Below the pieces are notes generated by a model. It made no database searches and was not told the DNA's origin. It saw nothing but the letters and a program-made list of their open reading frames with translations. A program made the position numbers and the translations under genes. Of a stretch of DNA of 64,000 nt, positions 1-13,800 are shown piece after piece. Source of the DNA: Dactylellina haptotyla (lineage: Eukaryota > Ascomycota > Orbiliomycetes > Orbiliales > Orbiliaceae); NCBI GenBank assembly GCA_031310005.1, contig CM062379.1, positions 1,364,001-1,428,000 of the forward strand. The letters run 5' to 3'. Each line of letters begins with the position of its first letter. Position 1 is the first letter of the stretch.

Positions 1-1564
1 TCAAGAGGAAAGAATCTCTTGACATGCTGAGCCTGGTCACAGGTGCAGATAGCACACCGACACCGGATCTCTACAGTTTGGTTGATCTGATATTAACGGG
101 GCTAAGATCAAAATCGCAGCCTACTGTCGCATCCACCCTGAGATTAGTCTCCGCTATGGTCCGAAAATTCCATCCCTATGTCGCGGTATCTGTACTCAAA
201 ACGACACCGGTGGCTGTGAGTCCGAAATCTAGGACCCTAGGAATGCTCAATCACGAGCTTGAGTTGCTGTCATCTTTCATCTCAAGAGTAACGGAGGAGG
301 ACGACGATGACCCGACGTATGAGACATACGTCAGCGATATGTCTGTCCTCGTGGAAACGCATCCGTGCTCGGCGCATATGTTAGCCGCGAAACTAAACCA
401 GAGAAATCAACCCCCCGTCGCACACATGTCTGCTCCGTCTATTAAAGAACATATTGTACGACCGGATGACCCTGTCCTTGTTGCTTGTCTAAAGCTTCTG
501 GATACATTCTTTGGTAACACCGTTGAGACAAATCTCATGCTCACCTCACTTTTAATTGATATGGCGAGCTGCTGCAATGTCAGCCTTGAAAAGTGGCTAT
601 TAATGGATGCGTCAATGTACCACACCGACTCCTCAAATGGCGCCACCGACGATGACTCGGATGGGGAAGGAGAAGATACCTTCCTTGGAGATGATGGGTC
701 TAATCCATTTGGCATACCGATCGATGTGGACGACAGCGACGACGAGGAAATCATATCCGCGCAACTTCGAAAAATACTAGCTGCACGGAAACCTCCTACC
801 AAGTCCGTTGATGAAACTCCCTTCTTCAAAACACTAAGGAGCCTCGTCGAGCTCGTCGAGAAGTACCGCGCACAGTTACCAAACCTCGACAATAGACTTT
901 TCGAGCGTAAAAACGCCTTCAAATTCACCGAATCCCTTAACGATGCGCTGCTTAACACGCACTCCCCGCAGGCTGGTTCGCGGCGGCCATCTACTGCCCG
1001 TACGGGTGCGAGCTCCGATTTCGTAACCACACCGAGAAGGTCCGCGAGTCCTGCCATAAATGCTGCTACTGCGCATCTGTCGCCGAACAAATTACCGGCG
1101 AATATGGGTAGTTTACGGGGTAGACAAGGCGGACACGGGAGAAACATTAGCGCGAGCGTGATGAACCCCTTCGGACCTCATCTTGTGGGTACGCAGATTC
1201 GGATTAAACTCGTCAACGGGCGGGAGATATATAATGAACAGACAATGAAGCCGCTGCCCAGCTTACCTGGTGTTGGGGTTGAGCAGCAGGCGGAGAGCGA
1301 GGTGGCTAATATTGACGTGGCGGAGACGATGAGCGAAGCTGGCATGTCGTCGTTTTCGGCAGAAAGCGAGGAACAGCATATATCCGCCATGACGGTCTCG
1401 CACTTACTTACGAATATAGTGATTTTACAGGTACGTATTAACTTTCACTGTTTATGCATCCACGTTCTAACATTCCCGAACAGGAGTTTCTAAAAGAACT
1501 TTCGGCGCTGTTGCAAATTCGGAGTTCTTTGTACAATGACATATCATTCATCATACCATCATAA
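1..1564 (+). CDS. FHIP / RAI16-like Hook-interacting protein, 3' part
   Basis: The reading frame is open from the left edge of the window, so the gene begins upstream and only its C-terminal half is present. The protein resembles the RAI16-like (FHIP) family, which links Hook adaptors to dynein for early-endosome transport; the Aspergillus member is FhipA. Visible features are helical stretches (DLYSLVDLILTGLRSK near the start, then a DTFFGNTVETNLMLTSLL segment), an acidic linker around 640-760, a Ser/Pro-rich disordered stretch around 960-1150, and a conserved helical end. An intron at 1431-1483 (GTACGT...CAG, phase 0) joins NIVILQ to EFLKELSALLQIRSSLYND, and the stop is at 1562-1564. Without that intron the frame would end at 1493 with an unconserved tail. 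Family assignment is by recall of the C-terminal pattern. Confidence 0.75.
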
Positions 1565-1851
1565 TGCAATGCCAAGGGCTCAGTAATGTATATATAGAAG
1601 TTGCTTAACGTCTACTCAGGCTTCGAATAGAACCGAAAGGATACCTTGCAAAAGTTCCATAGTGGGGGTGGTTCACTCTCTGCTAGTAATACTCTTAAAG
1701 TGTTGTATTATATCTGACCTACAAAAAGCGGACACCAGAGGTAAAGATAAGCTTTTGCGCAAGTATTACTTCGTAAATGTGCATTTACGCATCCGTAATG
1801 CAACCGTGGCTCGCATCCACGACGTTCCTAAGAATAAATATTAGCATCTCA

Positions 1852-4583
1852 TTATATCGACCAGGTTCGGGAGGGGTCGACATACTTTGCATATTTGTAC
1901 AGAGTACCCTTGGTATACTTCAATGGCTTCTCAACAAACTTCTCCTTCCGTTTGGCAAGTATGGATTCGTCGACGACAAGGTCGAGTTTGCGGCCCTCGG
2001 CGTCGATAATAATTTCGTCACCATCTTCAACTAGGGCTAGCGGGCCGCCTTCCTGCGCTTCGGGAGTAATGTGACCGATAAGGAATCCATGCTAGTACAA
2101 CCGTATTTAGAAAAGAGGCTCCGGAAGAAAATATCAATGGAGGTTAAACTTACAGAACCCCCGGAGAATCTACCGTCGGTGATGAGAGCGACATCTTTAC
2201 CTAACCCGGCTCCCATAATAGCACTGCTAGGTTTCAACATTTCTAGAATTTCCCGGGTATAATTAGCAAGGCCTGTATCTTCTATGATTTTCTAGAAGCC
2301 TCGTACATACCGGGCATTCCTGGTCCACCCTTTGGACCCTCGTATCTGATAACGACAACCGTCTTCTCGCCCTTTTTGATCTCACCTCGCTCCAAAGCCT
2401 CGATAAACAGATCTTCCGCATCGTAGACCTTCGCCTTACCCTGGAACCTTAACCCTTCCTTCCCTGTGATCTTGCCGACAGCCCCACCAGGAGCCAATGA
2501 ACCCCTCAGGATCTGAATGTGCCCAGTCGGCTTAATAGGATTTGACAGCGGCCGGATGATATCCTGTTCCTTCGGAAAACCTTCGACTTTTGCCAAATTC
2601 TCAGCCAGGGTCTTTCCCGTCACTGTCATGATGCCACCATCGATCATATCGTTCTGAAGGAGATACTTGAGCAACGCCGGGGTGCCTCCGATTCGGTGGA
2701 TATCCGCCATCACATACTTCCCGCTAGGCTTGAGATCAGCTAGGAGCGGGATACGGTCGCTCACGCTCTGGAAATCATCGATCGTAAGGTCGACACCAAC
2801 CGAATGAGCGATCGCGATTAAATGTAACACAGCGTTTGTCGAACCACCCGTGATATTAACCACAATCATGGCGTTTTCGAACGCGGACCGTGTGAGGATC
2901 TGCTTCGGGGTGATATCCTTCTCGAGCAAGTTGCGGATCGCAGCACCCGCGGCCTGGCATTCGTCAAGCTTATCCTGCGAGTCCGCCGGGTTCGAAGAGG
3001 AGCCCGGGAGGGTCATTCCCATCGATTCGATGGCGGTGGCCATGGTGTTCGCGGTGTACATGCCACCGCAGGCACCTTGGCCCGGACATGCGTTCCTGAT
3101 GATGTCGAACCGGGTCTTCTCGTCTATAGCCCCGGTGATGTATTCGCCATATGCCTGAAAGGCTGTCTCCGACGGATTATGGCCGGAAAAGTTAGTCGTT
3201 TACAAAAACGGGTTACTTGTTTGGTTATAGGCAACCGTAGATGGGAGAAGAAGAAGAAAAAATTGAAAGAAAAGAAAGCAAAAAGGAAGTAATATGATCG
3301 ATATTAAGAATGGTAGTAAGAAAATGGCGTTACCTGAAACTATATCGATAGGTTTATCACCCAAGCATGCAGAACGACCTGCACGGATTGTGCCACCGTA
3401 TACCATTATTGAAGGCCGGTTTACCCTTCCCATCGCCTAAAGAGCTCGCAAATTAGAACCATTCGCGAAAGTGGGTTTGATCCTTTAGGGGCGGGCAAAT
3501 ATTGGTCAGACTATAGGCTGTGTTAGTAGATGTTGAAGACGCCATCGATCCTAAAGAATGCTTCCACCTACCCATTAAGACTCCTGGCATATTTTTATCA
3601 CAGCCAGGGATAGAGATATTTGCGTCGTACCATTGGCCACCCATGACGGTCTATTATTGAGCGGATACATTGATTTGAATTAGATAATAATACTCTCCGG
3701 TGGCACAGGCTAAGCAAAGACGGGCAGCAAATACCTCAATAGAATCTGCAATTAAGTCTCTCGATTGCAGGGAATAGCGCATTCCAGTGGTCCCCATCGA
3801 TATTGCATCGCTAGATATAATCACAGTTCGGTTTTAGTGAGAGCTCGTGTAGCATTAAAAGGTTTGCAAGTCGAGCCCCCACCTTACGCCAATAGTGTTA
3901 AATTGGTATCCGACCAAGCCGGCATCCTCCACACCCTTCTTCACCCTGTGATTGAAGTCGAGCAGATGCATGTTGCACGGATTTCCAGAATACCACACCT
4001 AAATAACGAGAAGTCGTCATACGGTAACACCGCGGTGTTACACATTCCACTCTGTCAGTGGACAATTTCTTTTTTCCTCTCTTTCAAATACTGTTATACT
4101 TGTTTGTTTCAATGGGGGGAAATAAACTCTGGTACGTCCCGAAAGATCGGGCAGAGTTCCACTCGGTCCACGTGGAGTCTCACAGATGATATGCCGACTT
4201 GGGCTTTGTCCATGTCGGGCTCTTTCAGACCTGTTGCATATACTACATTTCGAGTTTTGCCCCCATGGCGCGGAGATCAGTATCCTTTTCTGGCTTCGAC
4301 TCCATGCACTTTGGGGACTCCGAGGTCTCAAGGCTTCCTCCCTCGGTTTGGGCAGGAGTAGACGCTTACACATTGCTTGAGATGCACCCTGAGATTTCGG
4401 CTGGGTGATAGCATGGCTGGTTCGATTGAGCCCCTTCGGGGCTTCATTGGCCTGTTTGGATTGCGAAGTCGCTATGCAGCGGATCTGCGATTTGCTACAC
4501 CGAGATATATGAGCACTTCTGCACGACGTACGCCTTAGATCCGTGCAGGTATTGAGATGAGGAGGTTTTTTTTTTTTTACCAT
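1852..4583 (-). CDS. ILV3: Dihydroxyacid dehydratase, mitochondrial (branched-chain amino acid synthesis)
   Basis: Dehydrates 2,3-dihydroxy-isovalerate and 2,3-dihydroxy-3-methylvalerate to the 2-keto acids of valine and isoleucine synthesis, in the mitochondrial matrix. Family motifs appear in order across several exons: [90 protein letters not shown] and [12 protein letters not shown]. The three cluster cysteines (in NPCN, GCDK and ACGG) fit the [2Fe-2S] enzyme. Introns with clear GT...AG ends restore the frame, for example between DGRFSGGS and HGFLIGHIT and between GMP and EMLKPSS. The stop is at 1852-1854 after a C-terminus ending SRTWSI. The first in-frame ATG is at 4583. It is followed by a lysine run encoded by a 12-A tract and then an Arg/Ser-rich stretch that could be the import signal. 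A further upstream exon cannot be excluded. Confidence 0.9.
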
Positions 4584-6220
4584 TGCCGCCTTAGCAGCGG
4601 TCTGTACTGCGATATGAATGCTTGACGGAGCATATTTTTCGGTACTTCTTTTTAAAGATCGGTCCCGAGGTTTTGAGGAATGAAGCCCGCAGGAATCTTC
4701 CTTTTTCACTCCTGGGAAAAAGGCGCCGATTGCTGATGGGAGAGGCTTGATTGGAGTGGGTTTAAGCTTCGCGCTTCCCCAATCTCTCACGTTAACATAT
4801 TGACAATTTATAGTCGGCGCCTGACCCTAAATACCTCGGAAAACTTACCCGATCCGCACGTAGGAGATTTAAAAAACAGCCGAGTGCTCAGAATCACGGA
4901 CACAATGCAATGCAATCTCCAGCGTCCAAACAGCGGCGTCGCGAAGAAAATTCAGAGTGAAGAAAAAAACACAAACTGGCTTGATATCAATTGCACAGAC
5001 GACGATTGGCCAAAAACACGGTCGAGCTCGCGACCGTTCCCGCATTCGACAACGTTTGACCGGGGGCCTTTAGCCGATGCCGGGGAAAGAGCGTCGAGTC
5101 CGAGCAGCTGAGTGGAATGACGTACGCCTTGATGCGGCCATCGAAGCGAGGTTTCCGCACCACCGGCCAAGCCAAGCTCACCCGGCGGTTCTGGATTTGG
5201 CTGAAGGGCCTTCAACACCCTTGCATCGGTACCTCTGTTGCGTTTTGGAGGCGAACAACACCACCCCATCCTGCTTCTGGCGTCCTGGCCAATGGCATCA
5301 CGTAGCTAGCCAGATTGCTGTCCAATTTTACAAGAAACTTGCCGGTCTGCTCCTGCTTCCCTGCAGGGAAAAAAGAAAGGAAGGGGAGCGGGTTCTGCAT
5401 TTTGTTTGCCCTGTTACACAAACACATTCCACCTTGTTCTTTTCCAACGAAGGGGTAAGAGGAAAGAGGTGGGCTCAGATTCTGGGGACATATCGATATC
5501 TATCACATTTTGGACATGTGCATTGCTTCTACCTCTACGGAAACTGATCATCGACTAATACCCTCCTTCACTTCCGCTCCCTCAATGCCCTTGAAAAGCC
5601 GGTTTATCCGAGGAGGACAGCATACAATGTTTGGATGGCAAAAGTTGATTGGCTAGGAAATCAACGAATTGGGCTGTACAAATCAAATGGTATCATGCGT
5701 TCGTATGTCAAAAAACAAAAAGGAAAAAGTCGAGAAAAACATGAATAAGATCGGACGACCGAATAGCAAAATATTGGATGAAGTTGAATTCATATTTAAA
5801 AGGATATTTATGTAGAATTGAATAAAATAAGCAAAAAAGCTCGCAGAAGGGGTATCATATGAGTAACGTTAACAAGCAAAAAAGAGATAAAAAGGAAACA
5901 AACAAAAGAAAGAAAGCCAATGGAAGCAGTAGTAGCGAAACGGAAGTTTTTTCAATAATTGGATTTCTAAACATGCACGCAAATGCAAGGAACCAGATAA
6001 ATGAAAGCTCCCCATAAAATAAATGCATTAAAATAGATGTCGTAAAGTTGGCAAAAACCAGTAAGTTCGTATAGGAAAATATTGCCGAAGAAAAGAAAAA
6101 GGGGGTATCGTGTATTTCAAGCAACTAGATGCGTCGATATATGTTTAATGATTTCCTTGTTTTTTCTGCCATGTCCTCCTTTTTATTTTTTCTGCCTAGC
6201 CTTATTCGTTCAGTTTTCTT
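4584..6220. other. Intergenic: ILV3 upstream and velvet gene downstream region
   Basis: Tandem minus-strand gap of 1.6 kb. It holds the ILV3 promoter side and the velvet gene's 3' flank, which is A/T-rich from about 5700. No ORF looks conserved, and I found no TGACTCA-type Gcn4/CPC1 element by eye. Confidence 0.5.
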
Positions 6221-7819
6221 TTACGTTTTTCTCCGGCGTTTACCGCGGGAAGAACTATCCTGATCTGATTCGTCACCTTCACCGCTCTTCTCCTCCTCCT
6301 CGTCTTGAGGTGAAGTTTGGCCCTGAGTTGCCTTCTCGTTCCCTTTCTTGACTGATATCGCACACCCTTGACGCTTGAGGGCTTTGGTGAGACCTGTGCT
6401 AGGCCTCATGCCCGGGAACTCCTTCGCTGTGTACACCGTAAATACATCGCTCATAATTTCCGTTGTAACCGCTGTGAAATTAGACTGGTCGGCGCCGCCC
6501 ATGGGATCCAAGCACATCAACACAAACTTGAGTCGAAACTTGCCGTGCGTGCGGCAGGAAAGATCTGGGAAGCAGAAGAAGGTACCGTCGTCGCCATTCT
6601 CATCTTGACCAACGAACGGAGAGGACACTAGCGTTCCCATGAGCCGCCTAGTCAATCGCTTATCCTGTTGCTCTAATGCTGTCTCATCCGCTGTGCCCGC
6701 CACATTCCATAGTGTACAATGTACAACGTTGAAAGGATACTTTATGTCATTCTCGCTCGACGGATCAGCTGGATCAGCCGCGACGAGTTGAACAATTGGT
6801 GGTGGGTCAATGACTCGACGGTCCCTCTCTCCGAAACCGCACGCTCGGGCAGCAACGGGTTGTTGCCTCACAACAAGTTGAAATTTGTCTGACCTATTTT
6901 AGTTGAAAGAAAGAATTGTTTAGCCAATCAGTGTCATCGATATCTTGTAGTGTTTTGCGATTTGGTTGGCTCATACATTGGACGTGGAGGTAAGATGCTT
7001 CTCAGTAACTCAAGCTCACTAGATAGACTCGCCCTTGGAGTTACCGTGGTCACCGGTTTCGGTTCTTCAGAATAGGTCTCTTCGAATGCTCTCTTTTTTA
7101 CTGTTGTATAGCTGGCTCCTGGAGACTGCGCAATTGGGGTGTTCGATCTGAGAGGATGGTTGTGGTAAGCCGCAGCACTAGTAGGTTTATATATGAATAC
7201 TTATCCTTTTATATTGCAACGGGGAGGATAAAGTCCTGACTTACAGTCTACGGTCCCTGGGCGATCTCGATTGGCCTGGAAGGTGCCCTACTGGCTGAAT
7301 ATATCGTGGCGCAGCAAATTCCGATTCTGGTGAAACAACAGGTCCGTCGCCCCGATGGTACAATGGAGGAGGAGGTATATGTCTTCTTCTGCTCTGCTCC
7401 AACTCAACTGCGTACAACTCCGAATGTATCGCTACTCGTCCCACATCTGGACCGAAATGATGATACGCAGCGTCTGGAATGGGTAGACCGGGAGGTCGTC
7501 GAAGAATTGGCAACGGTGGCGCTAAGTTTGATCTTATTCGTGGGGATGACCCGGCGTGAGATGGAAGAGACCTTGGAGGCGGCGGTGGTGGAGGGGGAAA
7601 CGGTCGATAAGAAGAAGACGAAGGATACGAGTACCCTTCCGTAGTTTTAACCGGCGGCACATTCGGGGAGGTCCGTGGTAGTGGGGGTGGAGGGAGCAAG
7701 GGCGGCACAGGTCTATGAGATGGACTTGATGCGGCCTCTGATCGTTCAGGAGACAACAGTTGGCGTAAGTGAGTAAGGGGTGGTGGAGGAGGTTGAGGTG
7801 GAGGCCTAGGAGACATCAT
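6221..7819 (-). CDS. Velvet-domain regulator, VelC-like (VosA possible)
   Basis: Velvet proteins are fungal NF-kB-like DNA-binding regulators of spore development and secondary metabolism, acting in the nucleus as homo- or heterodimers. The N-terminal exon (from about 7819) is strongly proline-rich. A middle exon (about 6976-7160) carries YTTVKKRAFEE and leads into the velvet domain. The last exon (6221 to about 6896) gives LVVRQQPVAARACGFGERD, VIDPPPIVQL, FNVVHCTLWN, RRLMGTLVSSPFVGQDE, FFCFPDLSCRTHGKFRLKF and the terminal KEFPGM...LKRQGCAISVKKGNE block. After an acidic stretch the protein ends in RGKRRRKT, a likely nuclear signal. Two introns (about 7160-7242 and 6897-6975) have canonical ends. 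The long Pro-rich N-terminus and the wording of the first velvet block favour VelC, but VosA cannot be ruled out without a tree. The open frame extends 11 codons above the ATG to an acceptor-like TAG, so an upstream first exon is possible. Confidence 0.85.
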
Positions 7820-10800
7820 CCGGACACCGGTTTCTCTTGGAGAATATTCCACAATCTATTTTTTTTTTTTCTTTCCTCAACGGTGTTCAATTATGGATCA
7901 CCTAGGAGCGAGGAGGCAGAATTCGAAAGGCGATCGAATGCTTGTGCTGGGAACAGGGTTCAATTGTAACTTGCAAGAATATTCTTAAGGACATTCCATG
8001 GATCAAGATTTCGATCTAGGCTTGTGCTGCAGGCGCTGACTCGGTTCCGAGTTTCATGCTGCTGGGAATGGAATTTTTAGTTCTTTCTCGATAGCCTCCC
8101 GTCTACTGGTCCTGTGAGAAGTAGACCCTGCAGAAGAATGCTGTTGTTCAACGCAAAGCCAGGCCACAGCAAGGGGTCGTTGCGCGGGCCAGAATACCAC
8201 TCTCGGAATGAGAGAATCTCGAGTCACGGCAAGAGAAAGTTGATCCTAGTGGGCGGAAGGCGGCTTGGAAAACTGGATATCTTTTTTTTTTTTTTTTTTT
8301 CGCCAACAGAGTCAAGAATGAGGGCTAGCTAAGCAAGCGGCTCGGACGAGTGTCTGGGAGTTAAAGAGTTTCAGGATTGTGGCCCGTGGCGAAACCGTTC
8401 CGCGGCGGGATACCCACCTGCGAATCACAGGCAAGTTGGATATCACGTTAGCTTTGGTGGACATTTGAAAAGCCGCGTATCCGACTGGGGATTGCGGAAT
8501 ACGAGTTACGCATGCGATTGTGCATTTTAACCCGAAGGTTGATTGCTTTGATGTCTTGTTCTCCATCGTGCAAAACACAACCTTTTTTTGCGTTTGGCAG
8601 CAAGTGGCGGGGAGCACAAGCGTTGGAATTGATGGAAGTGGGTAACAATAAGAACGGTAGCTTACCAAGATTCGGAGCACCCTATATTCTGGGGTAAAAT
8701 GCTGGCCGCCCCACGGAACGGGCTAGGTCGGTTTTCGCCTTCGGGAAGCACTAGAGGCGGCAGAAATCGAGAGAGTGAGAGTGGAGGCTTAATGGCCAAG
8801 GGTTCACACCAGGCTAAATTTCGACGGTTATCCCAGAGACTGGATGACAGGATACCCGACAGGAAGAAAAAAATGTAATAATAGCGAGTGTCGTCTGCTC
8901 TGCGATATTTTCCCGGGATCGATCCTGAAGAATAGATTGAGAACCCTTGAACGTCGACGGCTTTGTCGGAAAGATAGGAAAGTTGTGGCTGCACAGGTTC
9001 GTCAAGGTGAATTAGCCATACAGCTGGGTCGGACGGTCTCTATAAACGTGCACTGGCTGAATATATCGATTTCAAGATTCCAGCGGGCCAGTACTCCCTC
9101 CAATCCCCAAAGTCCCCAAAATCCACTTCTGATACTAAGCGAACGAAGTCTTGCAGATGTGGTTCTCTCGTTAAAATAAAAATAAAGAAACACCCGGGCT
9201 CCGTTTACTGCGAAAATCCCCAGACCCGAAAAAAAAAAAAAAGATGTCAAATCAGATGAAGAGGAAGGCACAGACAAAAGGCGAGATTTAATCTCGAGGT
9301 CGGAAAGCTTGAACAACACAAATTAGAGTATCAATAACCGTTAAGAAATATTTATTTGGTAAAAAGGATGAACTAGGAGTGAAGATAATGAAGGGGGAAG
9401 TGATTCCGGATGGGAGGAACTGGGGATGGGAACAGTAATAAGTATAAACGATCGAACTAGGGAAGAACAAGAAAAAGAAACCCGAACAAGAAAAATGAAA
9501 AAATAAGAATGAAAAAGAAAGTGTCGAACTTGAACGTTGTGTTATGAATGAGGGGGTTAGGCTGGCTTGGGCGGATGAGGAGGTGGTGGACGTTGTGTGG
9601 TGCTTCAATGAGCATGTAACTAATAGTAGCAGTTTACTAACGGGCAGGTCACAAAAAGCGGCAAATAGGCAATAAAAAGCCCCAAGCGTACAGAACCTCT
9701 GCGTCTCCGTGCAGCGTCAAGTTATAATACACAAGCTCGGCATTTGCTAATCCCTCTATTTAGAGGACGAGAATTCCGTTTTCTGCGAAACTTTTAACCC
9801 GATAGATTAATTGGTTCGCGGGTTGGTTATAATTAGCATGCCACCCTGGACCACGCATTGCCGTACTACAAGTGAGTTCGAAGTGTCGATGAAAGGTGTG
9901 GTTAAAACAACAGCGGACCGACCAACATAACAGTGGACGGATCGATAGTAGACATTTCCCTAGGGAAAACATGGCATACGGCTATCGAATCGAATCGTGT
10001 CATCTGTACGAGGCGACGGGCATGACAGGCTAGTTCGTTGAACACTGCAGCATGGCAGCGAACGAAAACGCTGGGGCGGGAGCCTGAAAATTTGGCCTGT
10101 ATCCTGTCTCGTAGTATCTCTGGTCCTCCACTGTCTTTCGCCCGTCAACAAGTTTAGAACCAGTCTATTCCCTGCTAGTTAGATGAAACTTAGGCTTGGT
10201 GGCTCCTGTTGATGAGACTAAAGCAAAAAGCATTTTAATTAACATTCAATGCACGCGATAAATGTCGGGTTATGAGACACGTTCCGTTTTCTAGTCAAAA
10301 CGGCTTTCTTTTTCATTTTAAATACGAAACGTTGATTCTTTTAATTTTTATTTTCTTTTATAATACAGTCAGCAAAGCGAAAAAGTATTTTATTCGCTCG
10401 GAATGGCATCTAGCTGCGAATCCGTATCGCTGTGGGCAAACCTATGCCGCAGTGGCTGGTTCGATTTGGCTTAGACCGGGTGGAGTTATACCTTAAATTT
10501 CGGCATTAACCCAGAGTGCTTAAAATATTACTCTATACTGTGGGATCTGCCTGTCAGAAGCTGGAAGAGACAGGAAAACTCCGTTTCTTTGCCCGAAGAT
10601 GGGGCCATGGTCCCCGTCCAGGAACATCGGCAATGCACAAGGCAAGGTCTTTTGTCATCTCGTCAAGCTTCCCTCTTTTGATAGTACATTTTTCGTTAGT
10701 GTCGATTGTGAGCTAGTAATGTAAATACGCAGATGACCAAATGCAGCGATATGGAGGATAGGATTAGAATGATATGAGACCCCCGCACATGGAGCATGGC

Positions 10801-13800
10801 ACAGTCATCTTTGATACGAGGAGATCACATTCACAAGAAAATCGGAGCCTGGCATCGAGCCAGCATATCTCGTTCGTAATAAGCTTTGGGTGCATCTTGA
10901 AATCTTGACGAGAAGGGCATGAGTAAAAGTAGGCATCCGGCGGGGGATGTGGGGAAGGGCACCTCTTTCAGCTCCGGCCAGACTTGATCGTCGCTCGACA
11001 ATGCATCACTTGAACAGATGAGTGAGATCAGTGTTCAGCCTTTTACTTTTTGTTTTTGTTTTATAACTTGTGGTGTATATTGCCATTATCGCTACATTGT
11101 TACAATAGCCCGGATGGAATGCATCTAGCAGAAGTTGGAAATGCGGGTCGTCGACTGACCAAGCGGTTCGTACATGGCAACTTTTTTTTTTTTTTGTTCA
11201 CATACCATCAGTAACGACATGTCTGTCCAGACACTTGGCCGCTATCTCCCCAACACACACATATGCATTGTCCCCCGGGACGAGCTCAGGATCTACGAAG
11301 GAGTCTCCCGGCCTTGATGTTTTCCCTTCCGAGCAGGAAAAAAGCACGACTATCTGTTTGCCCTTTGCATTGTTCCCTTAACCGCCAAGGTTGTGAGCTC
11401 GAGTCGCTAGCTTTAGATGAGTTTCCCTGGAACTCCGTTCCGCCACATGCGGACATTACACCTGCATGTGGGCTCTGGTATATCCATAACGGCTGCGGGT
11501 AGGAAAGGCCATTTGCTGAGGGGGGTGGGATGCAAGCCCACTCGGTTAGCGAATGGTGCCCTGGTGCAACTGAGGTTTTCTTTTGAACAAGTGAATCTGG
11601 CGTGCTTTAACTAAGCGACAGCTCTTCTTTTTCCTCAAGTCGTAAATAGACCCGGGAATCACGAACGGCTGATTGATGCAGATTGGGGAGGATAAATTGC
11701 GGCATTTACTTGTCGTCTACCCTTCGAGGCTGTTGATCTCATAGATGGCTTGAAGGGGTTTGGCACTTGCACTCTGGGAAGCGGGACTCTAAAACTCCGT
11801 CAACACCAGCCCAAATACTCTTTCGATCACCACCATGGCGCACTATAATACACTAAGCCCGCACCCCGTGGCGGCGGCAGGATAACCATAACCTCCTATC
11901 ATGTTTGGGGGTGGGGCTCTTGCGTTGTTTAGCGATTGACCTTCCCTAAAGTTCGGGACTTGCTTATAAAACATACATATGCGCGGCACTCCACGAATAT
12001 CATATCATGTACAACAGTATGCTTGACCTGATAATAAAAGGCTTTTAGATAGCCTTGTTATTACCCCAAGGATACATTGCATACATTAAGTTATACGTCG
12101 TAACCGCTAGGGGGGATAAAGATATAAAAAAAACCAAGAAAATGGTTGAAAACAACAAAAAACTATTAAACCCAAAAGGAAATAAAAGACTAATCATAGA
12201 TTTTTGCAAAAGAAAAGTCGACGAAAGAAGCATTTTTCTGAAGGGCTACGGCACCCCCAGCATGATACCGGAGAAAGGGATGTATTGGCCTCCAATCATA
12301 CGCATTTACACCAATCTTGGTTCGAGGAGATCCCGTGTCCTCGTTAATGGTCATAAGTGGCGATATCATGAGTCTCTCTAAAGGGAAGGAGGAGGCATTC
12401 TCTATCGTTCCAGGCAGACAGGAAAGCTTAAGGTGTCCCCAAAACTTGGGATTTCCAACTTCTCCTTACAAACCTTGGATGAAGCCAGCTGGCCGAAAGT
12501 CCCGATATTCCTTTTTCGCCCAGCTCCAGAAATTTTCATCTGAAAATAATGTTTGTGTCTTTCATTCCGCGGTGTCGCCAGGACACCCCATCGCATTTGA
12601 ACGCTTTCAATTTTAAGGGGAGGTACATCTAGATACTTCTACCCGAGAGCCCAATCATATGGGCGGTTGTGTTCATGAAAACCTTCGCAAGACGATGGCC
12701 GTCTAGCAAGGGAATCCTGGGAAGGTTTGAATCGAGGGACGGAACGAAGTCTCACCGTATCTTGATAGGGCCTCTCATTACTTGCATTGAAATGTCTAAT
12801 CGAACCTGGTCATGGGACGCGAACTATTGAGACTAATTCTCTTTTCTTTTCTTTCTTTTCTTGTCCTCTCTTGTCACATCCGAAGATTTTCTTGGTACTC
12901 TTTTCAACCTAAAAAATAAACCGAAGCCTGTTTTTTGGTTGTTGCGTATCATCTTGAGAGCAGAGAAACCCCAAAAAAACGAACTAAAAAACTCGGCTGT
13001 TTTAGTCAACCGCATTATGTAGGTTCTCGTAACTCGGAGTTTTGACCTCTCACACTCCTGTCTAATATTAAATACTTGCATCCCCTTTCCCTCTCTTCTG
13101 ATTCCGTAGATCGCATGCAAGTGTGATCGTGTTGAAAACCTGGTCTAGAATTTAATTTATAACCCGTGTGAGGTTATTCTCGGTTTACCGCAGCAAAGAT
13201 TTTCCTGAGCCGTTAGTCGAGGTGGAGGAAAGCTACATGCCTGATCCCGGTAAAGATCATAACATATGTAAGATAAATTTCTCAAAGAGAGGGAGACCAG
13301 CCGAGATCGTGAGGTGAGCGGGAGGGGGAACCACCGAAAAGATCTCCACCTATTGGAGTATCTCGTGAAAGAAACTTAAGAGAGAGAGAAAAAGTGTTTC
13401 AAGCGGAACCACTCCATCTTGGGTGTTTCGTTATCAGTCAAGCTAACGCCACTTTTGTGGGTATTGACGGCTACCTTCTTCTCGCGGCCGAAGTTGGGAC
13501 AAAGATCAGCCGCCGTTTCCACCGTTGCGTCGATGCGGCAAGGATGTCCTTGCGTACTATTGAGAGAGCTGCGAAGAAAACCACCAAACATCCGGATATA
13601 CTGTAATTTTTCCCTTTCGTTCCCGGGACCTCTGTTGGGGTTGCAAGGCGTTCTGGCTATTATAAACCTATATTCCGCGCGTACTATGTTGACTCCCCGT
13701 ACCATGGCAGAAGGATGAGCATGGAATCGATCGTATCCAGTGGCTGCAACCTTTACAACTCAAAAAATCCCGTAAATTCCAGTTCGCAAGACCCAGCGAC

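Noticed and set aside
407-1147. 246-codon open frame antisense to the FHIP gene
   Set aside because: Composition follows the opposite coding strand, no motif is present, and the sense frame is conserved and spliced correctly.
5077-5547. 156-codon frame between ILV3 and the velvet gene
   Set aside because: No domain, no conserved pattern, and a competing frame of similar length lies on the opposite strand.
12055-12381. 108-codon Lys-rich frame in the long gene-free region
   Set aside because: No homology I recognise, A-rich composition explains the lysines, and no splice or promoter context was seen.
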